A DNA stretch of 64,000 nt from Micromonospora_E sp048060115 (GTDB lineage: Bacteria > Actinomycetota > Actinomycetes > Mycobacteriales > Micromonosporaceae): NCBI RefSeq assembly GCF_048060115.1, contig NZ_JBHMIM010000027.1:1-64000 (forward strand), read 5' to 3'. Under the pieces are notes generated by a model that worked only from the letters and a program-made list of their open reading frames with translations, was not told the origin of the DNA and searched no databases. Each line of letters begins with the position of its first letter. The first letter of the stretch is position 1. Made by a program: the position numbers and the translations under genes. Positions 50,520-60,386 of this stretch are shown piece by piece.

Positions 50520-52256
50520 TCAGAACAGGAAGTACCGCTGCGCCATCGGTAGCTCGGTGGCCGGTGCCGGCTCCACCACCTCACCGTCGATGCGCACGGT
50601 GAACGTGTCCGCGTCGATCTCGATGCGCGGCATGGCGTCGTTGAGCGGCATGTCGGCCTTGCCTCGCCGCCGGGTGTCGGCGACCGGGACGAGCCGGCGG
50701 CGGATGCCGAGCCGGTCGCCGAGCAGCGCGTCGATCGCCGCCGGTGCGACGAATGCCAGGCTGGTTGCGGCCGGCACGGTGCCGTAGGCGCCGAACATCG
50801 GCCTCGGCAGCATCGGCTGCGGGGTCGGGATCGAGGCGTTCGCGTCGCCCATCTGCGCCCACGCGATCATGCCGCCCTTGATCACCAGGTGTGGCCGTAC
50901 GCCGAAGAAGACCGGATCCCACAGCACCAGGTCGGCCAGCTTGCCCGGCTCCACCGAGCCGACCTCGCCCTCGACGCCGTGCGCCACCGCCGGGCAGATC
51001 GTGTACTTGGCGACATACCGCCGGGCCCGGTTGTTGTCGGCTGGGCCGTCGCCGGGCAGCGACCCACGTCGCGCCTTCATCACATGCGCGGTCTGCCAGG
51101 TCCGCATGATCACCTCGCCGACCCGGCCCATCGCCTGCGAGTCCGAACCGATCATCGAGATCGCACCGAGGTCGTGCAGGATGTCCTCACCGGCCATCGT
51201 GCTGGGGCGGATCCGGCTCTCGGCGAACGCCAGATCCTCCGGCACGCTCGGGTTGAGATGGTGGCAGACCATCAGCATGTCGAGGTGCTCGTCGAGGGTG
51301 TTGACGGTGTGTGGCCGGGTCGGGTTGGTCGACGACGGCAGCACGTTCGGCTCGGCCGCCACCCGCATGATGTCCGGCGCGTGCCCGCCGCCGGCCCCTT
51401 CGGTGTGGTACGCGTGGATCGACCGGCCGGCGATCGCCGCCAGGGTCGACTCCACGTACCCGGCCTCGTTGAGGGTGTCGGTGTGGATCGCGACCTGCAC
51501 GCCGGAGGCGTCAGCCACCCGCAGGCAGGCGTCGATCGCCGCCGGGGTGGTGCCCCAGTCCTCGTGCAGCTTGAATCCGCCGGCGCCGCCGCGCAGCTGC
51601 TCCCACATCGAGTCTTCACTGACCGTGTTGCCCTTGCCGAGCAGCAGCACGTTGACCGGCCACGGATCGAGCGCGGCGAGCATCATGCCCAGATGCCACG
51701 GGCCGGGGGTGACGGTGGTGGCCTTGGTGCCCTCGGCCGGCCCGGTGCCGCCACCCATGATCGTGGTGACGCCGCTGGCCAGTGCGGTTTCCAGGATCTG
51801 CGGGCAGATCAGGTGGACGTGACTGTCGATCGCCCCGGCGGTGAGGATCTTGCCGTTGCCGGCGATGATCTCAGTGGCCGGGCCGATGACCAGATCGGGG
51901 TGCACGCCGTCCATGGTGTCCGGGTTGCCGGCCTTGCCGAGGGCCACGATCCGACCGGCGCGGATGCCGACGTCGGCCTTGACGATGCCCCAGTGGTCCA
52001 GCACCACGACGCCGGTGATGACCGTGTCGGGTGCCCCTTCGGCCCGGGTGGCCAGCGACTGGCCCATCGATTCGCGGATCACCTTGCCGCCGCCGAAGAC
52101 AACCTCGTCGCCGTACGCCGGTCTCCCGTCGGGGCCGGGCGGCGCGCACCGGTCCTCCTCGACCTCGATCAGCAGGTTGGTGTCGGCCAGCCGGATCCGG
52201 TCACCGGTGGTCGGCCCGAGCAGGGCGGCATACCGCCGCCGGTCGAGGGTGCTCAC
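50520..52256 (-). CDS. ureC: Urease alpha subunit UreC
   Basis: The catalytic subunit that hydrolyses urea to ammonia and carbamate. The 578-residue protein has AIDSHVHLICPQ (nickel His pair), GGGTGPAEGTKATTVTPGPWH, the carbamylated lysine in GGFKLHEDWGTTPAAI, HTDTLNEAGYVE, AYHTEGAGGGHAPDI, and the flap motif MVCHHLNPSVPEDLAFAESRIR. All nickel ligands look present. GTG 52256 overlaps ureB by four bases. Confidence 0.96.
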   Translation of the reverse strand: MSTLDRRRYAALLGPTTGDRIRLADTNLLIEVEEDRCAPPGPDGRPAYGDEVVFGGGKVIRESMGQSLATRAEGAPDTVITGVVVLDHWGIVKADVGIRAGRIVALGKAGNPDTMDGVHPDLVIGPATEIIAGNGKILTAGAIDSHVHLICPQILETALASGVTTIMGGGTGPAEGTKATTVTPGPWHLGMMLAALDPWPVNVLLLGKGNTVSEDSMWEQLRGGAGGFKLHEDWGTTPAAIDACLRVADASGVQVAIHTDTLNEAGYVESTLAAIAGRSIHAYHTEGAGGGHAPDIMRVAAEPNVLPSSTNPTRPHTVNTLDEHLDMLMVCHHLNPSVPEDLAFAESRIRPSTMAGEDILHDLGAISMIGSDSQAMGRVGEVIMRTWQTAHVMKARRGSLPGDGPADNNRARRYVAKYTICPAVAHGVEGEVGSVEPGKLADLVLWDPVFFGVRPHLVIKGGMIAWAQMGDANASIPTPQPMLPRPMFGAYGTVPAATSLAFVAPAAIDALLGDRLGIRRRLVPVADTRRRGKADMPLNDAMPRIEIDADTFTVRIDGEVVEPAPATELPMAQRYFLF

Positions 52257-52654
52257 GCCGTGCCTCCCGTGTCGTCGGTGCCCACCGCGCCGGTCGGGCC
52301 GCGGCCGTCCAACTCGCCGGCGCACTCGCCGCGTAGCCCGGCGACGATCCGCCGGCCGCGCAACGGCACCAGGTCGACCTCGCGGTCCACCCCGGGCTCG
52401 AACCGCACCGAGGTGCCGGCCGGCACCGCCAGCCGGTGCCCCCACGCGGCGGACCGGTCGAAGTCCAGCGCCGGGTTGGCCTCGGCGAAGTGGTAGTGCG
52501 AACCCACCTGTACCGGCCGGTCACCGGTGTTGACCACCGCCAGGGTCAGCACCGGACGGCCCGGGTTGAGGACGATCGGCCCGTCGCCGGGGATCAGTTC
52601 ACCGGGAACGACTGTGCCGCCGTCGGCGCCCGACAGCGTGGATGGTGCGCTCAA
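52253..52654 (-). CDS. ureB: Urease beta subunit UreB
   Basis: A 133-residue structural subunit. Family marks are PGELIPGDGPIVLNPGR, VVNTGDRPVQVGSHYHFAEANPALDFDR, GHRLAVPAGTSVRFEPG and VPLRGRRIVAGLRGE. The last about 25 residues are Gly/Thr-rich and exceed the usual end. The start is TTG 52654 with AGGAG a few bases upstream; no in-frame ATG or GTG is placed better. It follows ureA after eight bases. Confidence 0.95.
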   Translation of the reverse strand: MSAPSTLSGADGGTVVPGELIPGDGPIVLNPGRPVLTLAVVNTGDRPVQVGSHYHFAEANPALDFDRSAAWGHRLAVPAGTSVRFEPGVDREVDLVPLRGRRIVAGLRGECAGELDGRGPTGAVGTDDTGGTA

Positions 52655-52662
52655 TCTCGCTC

Positions 52663-52965
52663 CTAGGAGATCGGCTCGTGTACGGTCACCAGCTTGGTCC
52701 CGTCGGGGAAGGTGGCCTCCACCTGCACCTCGGGGAGCATCTCCGGCACTCCGTCGAGCACGTCCTCGCGGCCGAGCACGTTGCGCCCGGCCTCCATCAG
52801 CTCCGCCACGCTGCGGCCGTCCCGGGCACCTTCCATCAGGAAGGCGGTGATCACCGCGGTCGCCTCCGGGTGGTTGAGCCGGATGCCCCTCTCACGGCGC
52901 TTCCAGGCCACGTCCGCTGCGACGTGGATGAGCAGTCGTTCCTGCTCGTGCCGGGTGAGAAACAA
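52663..52965 (-). CDS. ureA: Urease gamma subunit UreA
   Basis: A 100-residue structural subunit, exactly the family length when read from TTG 52965: LFLTRHEQERLLIHVAADVAWKRRERGIRLNHPEA, LMEGARDGRSVAELMEAGRNVL, and EVQVEATFPDGTKLVTVHEPI. GGAGG sits seven bases before this TTG. The upstream in-frame ATG would add 17 residues absent from the family. It is the first gene of ureABCFGD, with a GlnR-like box and a palindrome in its leader. Confidence 0.95.
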   Translation of the reverse strand: MFLTRHEQERLLIHVAADVAWKRRERGIRLNHPEATAVITAFLMEGARDGRSVAELMEAGRNVLGREDVLDGVPEMLPEVQVEATFPDGTKLVTVHEPIS

Positions 52966-53000
52966 AACCGGACCTCCATGAGCGATCGAGACCTGGGTCG

Positions 53001-53038
53001 TGCCAGATGCTGGCATTCTGACATTTCAATCACGTTAC
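53001..53038 (-). promoter_or_regulatory. GlnR-like box and palindrome upstream of ureA
   Basis: On the minus strand GTAAC (53038-53034), six bases, then GAAAT (53027-53023) match gTnAC-n6-GaAAC with one mismatch. TGCCAG-ATG-CTGGCA (53001-53015) is a perfect palindrome next to it. The pair lies 36-73 bases before the ureA start, as expected of a GlnR activator site for urease; the palindrome may be a second operator. Confidence 0.55.
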
Positions 53039-53097
53039 GTACACGTATCCGACTCACTGGGTCGGCGACCCCACCTGCGCAGCTGGTGCAGGGGCGA

Positions 53098-53781
53098 TCA
53101 CTCGTACAGGGCGGCGTCGACCAGGATCGCCACCCCGTCCGGCAGCTGGCACCGCACCTGGATCTCCAGCTCCTGCATCCCGTCGACGACCGCGCTGAGC
53201 GGTTTGGGCTCTTCGGCGGTCGCCTCGTACTGTCCGCCGCCGACTGCCCATGCCAGGCCGCCGTCGCGAGTGCGTTCGCCGACCAGGACCTCGACGTGCA
53301 TCCGGGCATCCGGTTGGCTCTCGAAATGTGGCCGAACGGACGCCTGGAACGTGTCGAATCGGCCAAGGAGCTGATAGGTGACCTTGCTGACCTTGTCGAT
53401 GCTCTGGTTGCTCGGGCATTTGATCACGATGGTGCGATCGAATCCGGTGGTCTCCTGTAGCTCCCGTGGAAGTTCCGTCAGATTGGTGGTGCCGGCATGA
53501 GCCGGAAGCGCTGAAAGGTATTCGACCCTGGTTGTGGCCGGTGAGTCACCCTGGGGGACGTCGTGCGACGTGACCGCCGGCACCGTCACCGACGGATCGC
53601 TCGACGTCGTCGGCGTTGGTGTCGCCTGCTGCCCGACCGGATAGCGCCAGGCGAACACCGCGACGATCACCCCCAGTGCGGTGACCGCCAGGCCGGCCAG
53701 CGCCAGCCGTTCGGATACTTTCCGCACCGGCCGGCGCGGTCGATCGGTCTCGTGACCTGCAGATTTGCCATTGTCGGGCAT
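53098..53781 (-). CDS. Membrane-anchored exported protein, unknown
   Basis: I do not recognise a family. The 227-residue protein has a basic cytoplasmic N-terminus, one membrane segment at about residues 27-45 (LAGLAVTALGVIVAVFAW), a Thr/Pro linker, and a beta-rich extracellular domain of about 140 residues (FDRTIVIKCPSNQSIDKVSKVTYQLLG, then GMQELEIQVRCQLPDGVAILVDAALY), with a likely disulfide pair of cysteines. The topology suggests a type II membrane protein. It is divergent from another unknown anchored protein at 53961. Confidence 0.7.
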   Translation of the reverse strand: MPDNGKSAGHETDRPRRPVRKVSERLALAGLAVTALGVIVAVFAWRYPVGQQATPTPTTSSDPSVTVPAVTSHDVPQGDSPATTRVEYLSALPAHAGTTNLTELPRELQETTGFDRTIVIKCPSNQSIDKVSKVTYQLLGRFDTFQASVRPHFESQPDARMHVEVLVGERTRDGGLAWAVGGGQYEATAEEPKPLSAVVDGMQELEIQVRCQLPDGVAILVDAALYE

Positions 53782-53960
53782 GGTTCGTCCATTGGGGTAG
53801 CAGAAAAATGATTGTGGCGGCGTGCCACCATTACTTTACTCGATCAATCAAGTGGATCGGTGACCTTGCCCAGTGTGCCTACATTGGATCGCACACGCGG
53901 GCTCGCGGGTCTCCGAGCGATTGTCGTTCGTCCCTGGCCGAGGACATATGGAGGAGCCAG

Positions 53961-54710
53961 ATGTCGATTCCCGGAGATGGCCCGTCGACGATTCCCGGTG
54001 CTGGTCGACCGGGCCGACCGGCTGGCAGGCTTCAGCGGTTGGTGGTCGGTGTGTCGATGTTCCTTGCGCTGGCCGCGTTCGTGCTCGCCGCAACGTCGAC
54101 CGTGATCGCCCTGCGGACGGCGGGCCGGGTCAACGCGATGACCACCCCGGTGGTCCCCACCGCGTCGGCGGCCCCTACACCGACGATCGAGGCCTCCGCG
54201 ACGCCGGGCGGGCCGGAGTCCACCTCGCCGCCCGACGATGCGCCGTCGGTCAATCCGACCGCACAGCCGACGCTCGACGCGCAGACCCAGTACGCGGTCC
54301 ACTACCCGCAGCAGCCACTGACGCTGCGGGTATTCGGCAACAACAGCAGCATGCACGCCGACCTGGACGAGCCGCGGGCCGACGTGCCGTCGTCCGAGGC
54401 GGACATCACGCTGCGGGCCGGCTACAGCAACGCGCCGGCCAACCTGGTGCTCGGCCGGGACGTACGCGGCAGCAAGGTCGACGGACCAGGGCTCACTCCG
54501 CACGACTGCTCGGAACGGATCCGCATCGCCCCGCTCGGTGCCGAGGCGCAGGTGCCGGTCCAGCAAGGTGTGGTGCTCTGCCTCTGGACGAGCCGTGCCG
54601 CAGCTGTCAACTCGGGCAGAGCGCAGCTTGTCGTGCAGTTGGAGATCATCGGAGTCTCCCCTGACGGGGAGGTCAGCCTGCGGATGGACGCCTGGAAGAT
54701 CCCGGGGTGA
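53961..54710 (+). CDS. Membrane-anchored exported protein, unknown
   Basis: No family recognised. The 249-residue protein has a Pro/Gly-rich cytoplasmic N-terminus, one membrane segment near residues 28-53 (LVVGVSMFLALAAFVLAATSTVIAL), a Thr/Pro/Ser-rich linker, and an extracellular domain with LTLRVFGNNSSMHADLDEPRADV and LRAGYSNAPANLVLGRD. Three Cys lie in HDCSERIRI and VVLCLWTSRA. GGAGG precedes ATG 53961 by six bases. It resembles its divergent neighbour in topology and may function with it. Confidence 0.7.
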   Translation: MSIPGDGPSTIPGAGRPGRPAGRLQRLVVGVSMFLALAAFVLAATSTVIALRTAGRVNAMTTPVVPTASAAPTPTIEASATPGGPESTSPPDDAPSVNPTAQPTLDAQTQYAVHYPQQPLTLRVFGNNSSMHADLDEPRADVPSSEADITLRAGYSNAPANLVLGRDVRGSKVDGPGLTPHDCSERIRIAPLGAEAQVPVQQGVVLCLWTSRAAAVNSGRAQLVVQLEIIGVSPDGEVSLRMDAWKIPG

Positions 54711-54735
54711 GGGCCCGCGACGAGGCCATCCGACG

Positions 54736-55989
54736 TCAGCCCGGATGGCCCCCGTCCGGCTGGGTGCCCTCAGCCGCAGGCGGACCGGGAGCGGTTCGGG
54801 CACGCCGGAAGCGGTCGTGCCAGGCCGGCGTTTCCCGTTCGTCGTCGAAGGCGTTGGCGATCACCACGTCGGTCGACGAATGCAGCAGGATCGAGATCAC
54901 GATGGTCAGGGCGACCAGGTGGAACACCTCGTCGGCGGCGTCGATGCCGGACTTGAGCACGATCAGGCCGTACACCACCGACGCGAAGCCCTTCGGGCCG
55001 AACCACATCGCCGCCGCCTGCTCCCGGGGCGCCAACCCGGAGCGGACGAACGCGATCGCCAGCGCCACCGGCCGGGCGACGAAGATGGCCAGCACCGCGA
55101 AGACCCATCCCGGCCAGGAGATCTCGCCGAGGAACTCGATCGAGATGAGCGCGCCGAAGACCAGCAGCGCGGCCAACTTCAGCAGCTCGGAGACGCTTTC
55201 GCCGAAGTGCGCGAAGGCGGCCCGCTGCCGGGGGCCGAAGGTGGCGATGGTGCTGCCGGCGGCGAACGCGGCCAGGAACAGGTTGCCGTGCGTTGCCTGT
55301 CCGAGAGCCAGCACCAGCAGCCCGATCGCCACCCCGTTGAGCGGTGCGTACAGGGCTGACGCAGAGAACCACCGGGTCCGTTCCAGGGCGATCGCCAGTG
55401 CGGGGACGGCGACCCCGATGACCAGGCCGACGGCGAGTTCGGTGGCCAGCTCGCCGAGGTGCAGGTCGCCGGAGCCGGTGGCGATCGCCAGGAACAGGAT
55501 CACGAACGGCAACGCGAGGCCGTCGTTGATCCCGGACTCGACGTTGAGTAGATGCCGCAGCCGGTACGGCACCTTCTCGTTGCCGACCAGCGCGGCGGCG
55601 AAGACCGGGTCGGTCGGGGCCAGCACCGCGCCGATCAGCAGCGATTCCGCCCAGCCCAGCCCGGCCACGTAGTGGGCCAGCACCGCGGTGATCAACAGGG
55701 TGAGCGGCAGCCCCCAACCCAGCGCCCGACCGGGCAGCCGCCAGGCGGAGCGCAGGTCCTGCCAGCCGACCCGCATCCCGTCGGTGAACAGCACGGCGAA
55801 CAGCGCCAGCTCGGCGAGGGTGTTGACGATCGACGAGTCGGCCTGCACGTCCAGCACGCCGGTGGTCTGCGGCCCGAGCAGGAAGCCGGCCACCAGGAAC
55901 AACGCCGCCGTGGACAGGATGGTGCGGTGGGCCAGCGCCGACACCAGCACGGCGAGCAGCAGGACGGCGGCGAAACTCAGCAGCAGCAT
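54736..55989 (-). CDS. Na+/H+ antiporter, CPA1-type
   Basis: A 417-residue cation/proton antiporter with 11-12 predicted membrane segments. The functional core is visible: LIGAVLAPTDPVFAAALVGNEKVPYRLRHLLNVESGINDGLALPFVI, with the acidic pair and NDG motif of CPA1/NhaP exchangers, and APLNGVAIGLLVLALGQ. It should exchange Na+ or K+ for H+ in pH and salt control. ATG 55989 is used; a GTT-rich upstream stretch has no better start. Confidence 0.88.
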   Translation of the reverse strand: MLLLSFAAVLLLAVLVSALAHRTILSTAALFLVAGFLLGPQTTGVLDVQADSSIVNTLAELALFAVLFTDGMRVGWQDLRSAWRLPGRALGWGLPLTLLITAVLAHYVAGLGWAESLLIGAVLAPTDPVFAAALVGNEKVPYRLRHLLNVESGINDGLALPFVILFLAIATGSGDLHLGELATELAVGLVIGVAVPALAIALERTRWFSASALYAPLNGVAIGLLVLALGQATHGNLFLAAFAAGSTIATFGPRQRAAFAHFGESVSELLKLAALLVFGALISIEFLGEISWPGWVFAVLAIFVARPVALAIAFVRSGLAPREQAAAMWFGPKGFASVVYGLIVLKSGIDAADEVFHLVALTIVISILLHSSTDVVIANAFDDERETPAWHDRFRRARTAPGPPAAEGTQPDGGHPG

Positions 55990-56140
55990 GTGAACTCCGA
56001 AACCCGGCGGCGAGCGGCGGTGACGATGTCGGGCCCGGTGATGGTACGCCGCGGCGGCGTCGGGATCGGCGCGGATAGGCACCGGCCGGGCTGTCACAAT
56101 GCGAGGTGCAGCCCGTACCCGTGATGAGGAGACCCGTTCC

Positions 56141-57961
<1,821 letters not shown>

Positions 57962-57982
57962 TCTGCTGACCGGTTGTCGACG

Positions 57983-58016
57983 CTGAGCCCGGGTGCGCGA
58001 ACGCGCCCGGGCTCAG
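57983..58016 (+). terminator. Terminator after aspS
   Basis: CTGAGCCCGGG (57983-57993) and CCCGGGCTCAG (58006-58016) form a perfect 11-bp stem with a 12-base, partly self-complementary loop, 21 bases past the aspS stop. Confidence 0.75.
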
Positions 58017-58054
58017 GTGCGTCTGGAGCGCGTCGGACGGTTGCAGAAAAGCTG

Positions 58055-58101
58055 TGCACAAACGTTGTGCATGGTTTCTGTGCAGAGCTATTGTGCAGAG
58101 C
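58055..58101. promoter_or_regulatory. Operator cluster before the ArsR-like gene
   Basis: TGCACAA-ACG-TTGTGCA (58055-58071) is a perfect 7-3-7 palindrome. Two direct copies of TGTGCAGAGC (58079-58088 and 58092-58101) follow at a 13-base step, the last ending at the start codon. It looks like an autoregulatory site for the ArsR-type protein at 58102. Confidence 0.7.
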
Positions 58102-58734
58102 ATGGACGAGCAACTCTCGACGGTCTGGCTCACCGGGGACCAGGTCCGCACCTTGGCCCACCCGCTGCGGTTGCGGCTGCTCGGCGCGCTGCGCCTGGAC
58201 GGGCCGGCGACCGCCACCAGCCTCGCCCACGAGCTGGGCACCAACACCGGCGCCACCAGCTACCACCTGCGAAAACTCGCCGACGCCGGGCTGGTCCGCG
58301 AGGAGCCTGCCCGGGGCACCGGCCGGGAGCGGTGGTGGCGGGCGGTCCACCAGGTCACCTCGTGGCGCAACACCTCCTTCGACGACGATCCGGATGCCCG
58401 CGCCGCCGCCGACTGGCTCAACAGCTACTTCGTGCAGCAGTTCGTCCGTCGGGCGGAGGACTGGCACACCGCTCGGGACGGCTACTCCACCGAATGGCGC
58501 GACGCCGCCGAGTACTCCGACGCCCGGTTGACCCTCACCGTCGACCAGCTGCGGCGGCTCAACGCCGACCTCGATGAGGTCGTCGAGCGGTACCGCACCG
58601 ATCCCGGCCCCGGCGACGGGCCGGCCGAGCAGGTGATGTTGTACATGTACGCCTTCCCCCGTGTCGGCAGCGGCGGCGGTGGCGCGGACCGGCACGGGCC
58701 GACCGGAGACGAGCCGACCGGAGACGCGCCGTGA
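58102..58734 (+). CDS. ArsR-like winged-helix regulator
   Basis: A 210-residue regulator with an N-terminal winged helix (LTGDQVRTLAHPLRLRLLGALRLDGPATATSLAHELGTNTGATSYHLRKLADAGLV), the HTH_20/ArsR pattern, and a C-terminal ligand domain of about 120 residues (WLNSYFVQQFVRRAEDWHTARDGYSTEWRDAAEY). No metal-binding Cys pair is seen, so it probably senses an organic ligand. Palindromes precede it. Its stop overlaps the MFS start by four bases, so it likely controls that exporter. Confidence 0.85.
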   Translation: MDEQLSTVWLTGDQVRTLAHPLRLRLLGALRLDGPATATSLAHELGTNTGATSYHLRKLADAGLVREEPARGTGRERWWRAVHQVTSWRNTSFDDDPDARAAADWLNSYFVQQFVRRAEDWHTARDGYSTEWRDAAEYSDARLTLTVDQLRRLNADLDEVVERYRTDPGPGDGPAEQVMLYMYAFPRVGSGGGGADRHGPTGDEPTGDAP

Positions 58735-60071
58735 CCGCGTTGGCCGCCCGCCAGGTGCACCGGCGCTACCTGATCCTGCACGGTCTGCGCTGGGCACCGA
58801 CCGGACTGCTGATCCCCGTCACGGTGCTGCTGATGCTGGAGCGTGGGCTCGCCCTGCCGCAGATCGGCCTGGTCGTCGCCGCGCAGGGGCTCGCCGTACT
58901 GCTGCTGGAGCTGCCGACCGGCGGCCTGGCCGACGCGGTCGGTCGCAAGCCGGTGCTGCTCGGCGCGGCGGTGGCGAACCTGCTGGCGCTGGCGCTGCTC
59001 ACCGTCGCCGACTCCTTCGTCCTGTTCGTCGTCGTGATGCTGCTACAAGGCGTCTACCGGGCGTTGGAGAGCGGGCCGCTGGAGTCCTGGTACGTCGACG
59101 CGACGCTCGCCGTCGACCCGGACGCGCGGTACGAGCATGGCCTGAGCCATGGTGCAGTGGTGGGCGGTCTGGCGATCGCCGCCGGCGCCCTGGCCTCAGG
59201 TGCGCTGGTGGCGCTCGGACCGGTCGGTCCGGTGAGCGCGTTGACCGGACCGGTCGTGGTCGCCGGGGTGCTGCAGGTCGTCGGCCTGGTCGGCCTGGCG
59301 CTGCTGCTGGTCGAGGTGCGGCCGGCGGGCAGGGCACCGACTCTCACTGCTTCGGTCCGGCAGGTGCCGTCCGTGGTGCTCGGCGCGCTGGGGCTGCTGC
59401 GGCGGTCCCGGATTCTGCTCGCCCTGATCTCGGTCGAGCTGTTCTGGGGTTTCGGCATGGTCTCCTTCGAGACGCTGCTGCCGGTGCGCCTGGCGGAGGT
59501 GGCCGGCGACGCCGACCGGGCGGCGGCGTTGCTCGGCCCGGTCGGCGCGGTCGCCTGGCTGGCGTCGGCCGCTGGCGCGGCTCTGGTGCCGGCGCTCAGC
59601 CGGCGGCTCGGCGTGCCGGTGACCGCCGCCGCGTTGCGCGTTCTGCAGGGGGCGACGGTGGTCGCAATGGCAATGCTCGCCGGGCCGGTCGGGGTGATCG
59701 TGGCCTACCTGGCCTGCTACGCCATCCACGGTGCGTCGAACCCGGTGCACATGGGTTTGCTGCACCGGCAGGTGGACGGCCCGCACCGGACCAGCGTCGT
59801 CTCGCTCAACTCGATGGTCGCCCAACCGGCGGGAGCGCTCGGCGGGGTGGTGCTGCTGGGTATCGCCGGCGCTGCGACGGTCAGCCTGGCGATGCTGGTC
59901 GGCGCGGCCGTGCTGGCCGCAGCCGCACCGCTCTACCTGGTGGCGCGGCGCAACCTACGCCAGCCGGTCGACCCGGCGCAGGCCGAGCCACCGTCGGCTG
60001 GCCAGGCGCAGATCGGGTCCAAGCTGGATTGGCGGCCGGCGCCGGTGGGTACGGAGGGAACGACCCACTGA
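58731..60071 (+). CDS. MFS transporter, drug-efflux-like
   Basis: A 446-residue major-facilitator protein with 12 predicted membrane segments; the motif A region reads LPTGGLADAVGRKPVLLGAAVANLLA. The Ala/Pro-rich C-terminal about 40 residues are cytoplasmic. It is co-translated with the ArsR-like regulator (GTG 58731 overlaps the regulator stop). By arrangement it exports a toxic compound sensed by that regulator; the substrate cannot be named. Confidence 0.87.
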   Translation: MTALAARQVHRRYLILHGLRWAPTGLLIPVTVLLMLERGLALPQIGLVVAAQGLAVLLLELPTGGLADAVGRKPVLLGAAVANLLALALLTVADSFVLFVVVMLLQGVYRALESGPLESWYVDATLAVDPDARYEHGLSHGAVVGGLAIAAGALASGALVALGPVGPVSALTGPVVVAGVLQVVGLVGLALLLVEVRPAGRAPTLTASVRQVPSVVLGALGLLRRSRILLALISVELFWGFGMVSFETLLPVRLAEVAGDADRAAALLGPVGAVAWLASAAGAALVPALSRRLGVPVTAAALRVLQGATVVAMAMLAGPVGVIVAYLACYAIHGASNPVHMGLLHRQVDGPHRTSVVSLNSMVAQPAGALGGVVLLGIAGAATVSLAMLVGAAVLAAAAPLYLVARRNLRQPVDPAQAEPPSAGQAQIGSKLDWRPAPVGTEGTTH

Positions 60072-60089
60072 ACCCCCCAGGAGGACCAT

Positions 60090-60275
60090 ATGTTCGCCAT
60101 CGTCGCGGCGGCCGTTTTCGGCTTCGCCTTGCTGCTCGACCTGATCAACAGCGATCTGGGCGCGCCGGACCTGTTCAACTGGAACACCCTGGTGCTGATC
60201 GGGCTGCTCTGCGTGGCCCTGCATCTTGCCGGTATCGGTGGTAGCGCCGGCCGCTGGTCCCGTCGGCGCCGGTAG
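60090..60275 (+). CDS. Small membrane protein
   Basis: A 61-residue protein with two hydrophobic stretches (FAIVAAAVFGFALLLDLIN, then LNWNT-like LFNWNTLVLIGLLCVALHLAGIG) and a basic tail GRWSRRRR on the cytoplasmic side. GGAGGACCAT directly precedes ATG 60090. I recognise the style from other actinobacteria but no function. It sits between the MFS gene and the hairpins upstream of rarA and probably shares the MFS transcript. Confidence 0.72.
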   Translation: MFAIVAAAVFGFALLLDLINSDLGAPDLFNWNTLVLIGLLCVALHLAGIGGSAGRWSRRRR

Positions 60276-60287
60276 GGCTGCGGCTGG

Positions 60288-60336
60288 CCGGGACGACCAC
60301 CCGGCCCTGATCCCGACCGGGACGACCACCCGGCCC
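60288..60336 (+). repeat. Direct 20-bp repeat before rarA
   Basis: CCGGGACGACCACCCGGCCC occurs at 60288-60307 and again at 60317-60336, 29 bases apart. It is internally near-palindromic. The second copy runs into the hairpin at 60332-60371. Possibly a duplicated element or a structured leader. Confidence 0.6.
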
Positions 60337-60371
60337 GATCTCGGTGCATTTCCGGCGTACGAGATCGGGCC
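60332..60371 (+). terminator. Hairpin upstream of rarA
   Basis: GGCCCGATCTC (60332-60342) and GAGATCGGGCC (60361-60371) pair perfectly over 11 bases with an 18-base loop, 15 bases before the rarA start. It is either the terminator of the upstream genes or a leader structure of rarA. Confidence 0.5.
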
Positions 60372-60386
60372 GGTACTGTCTTGTTG

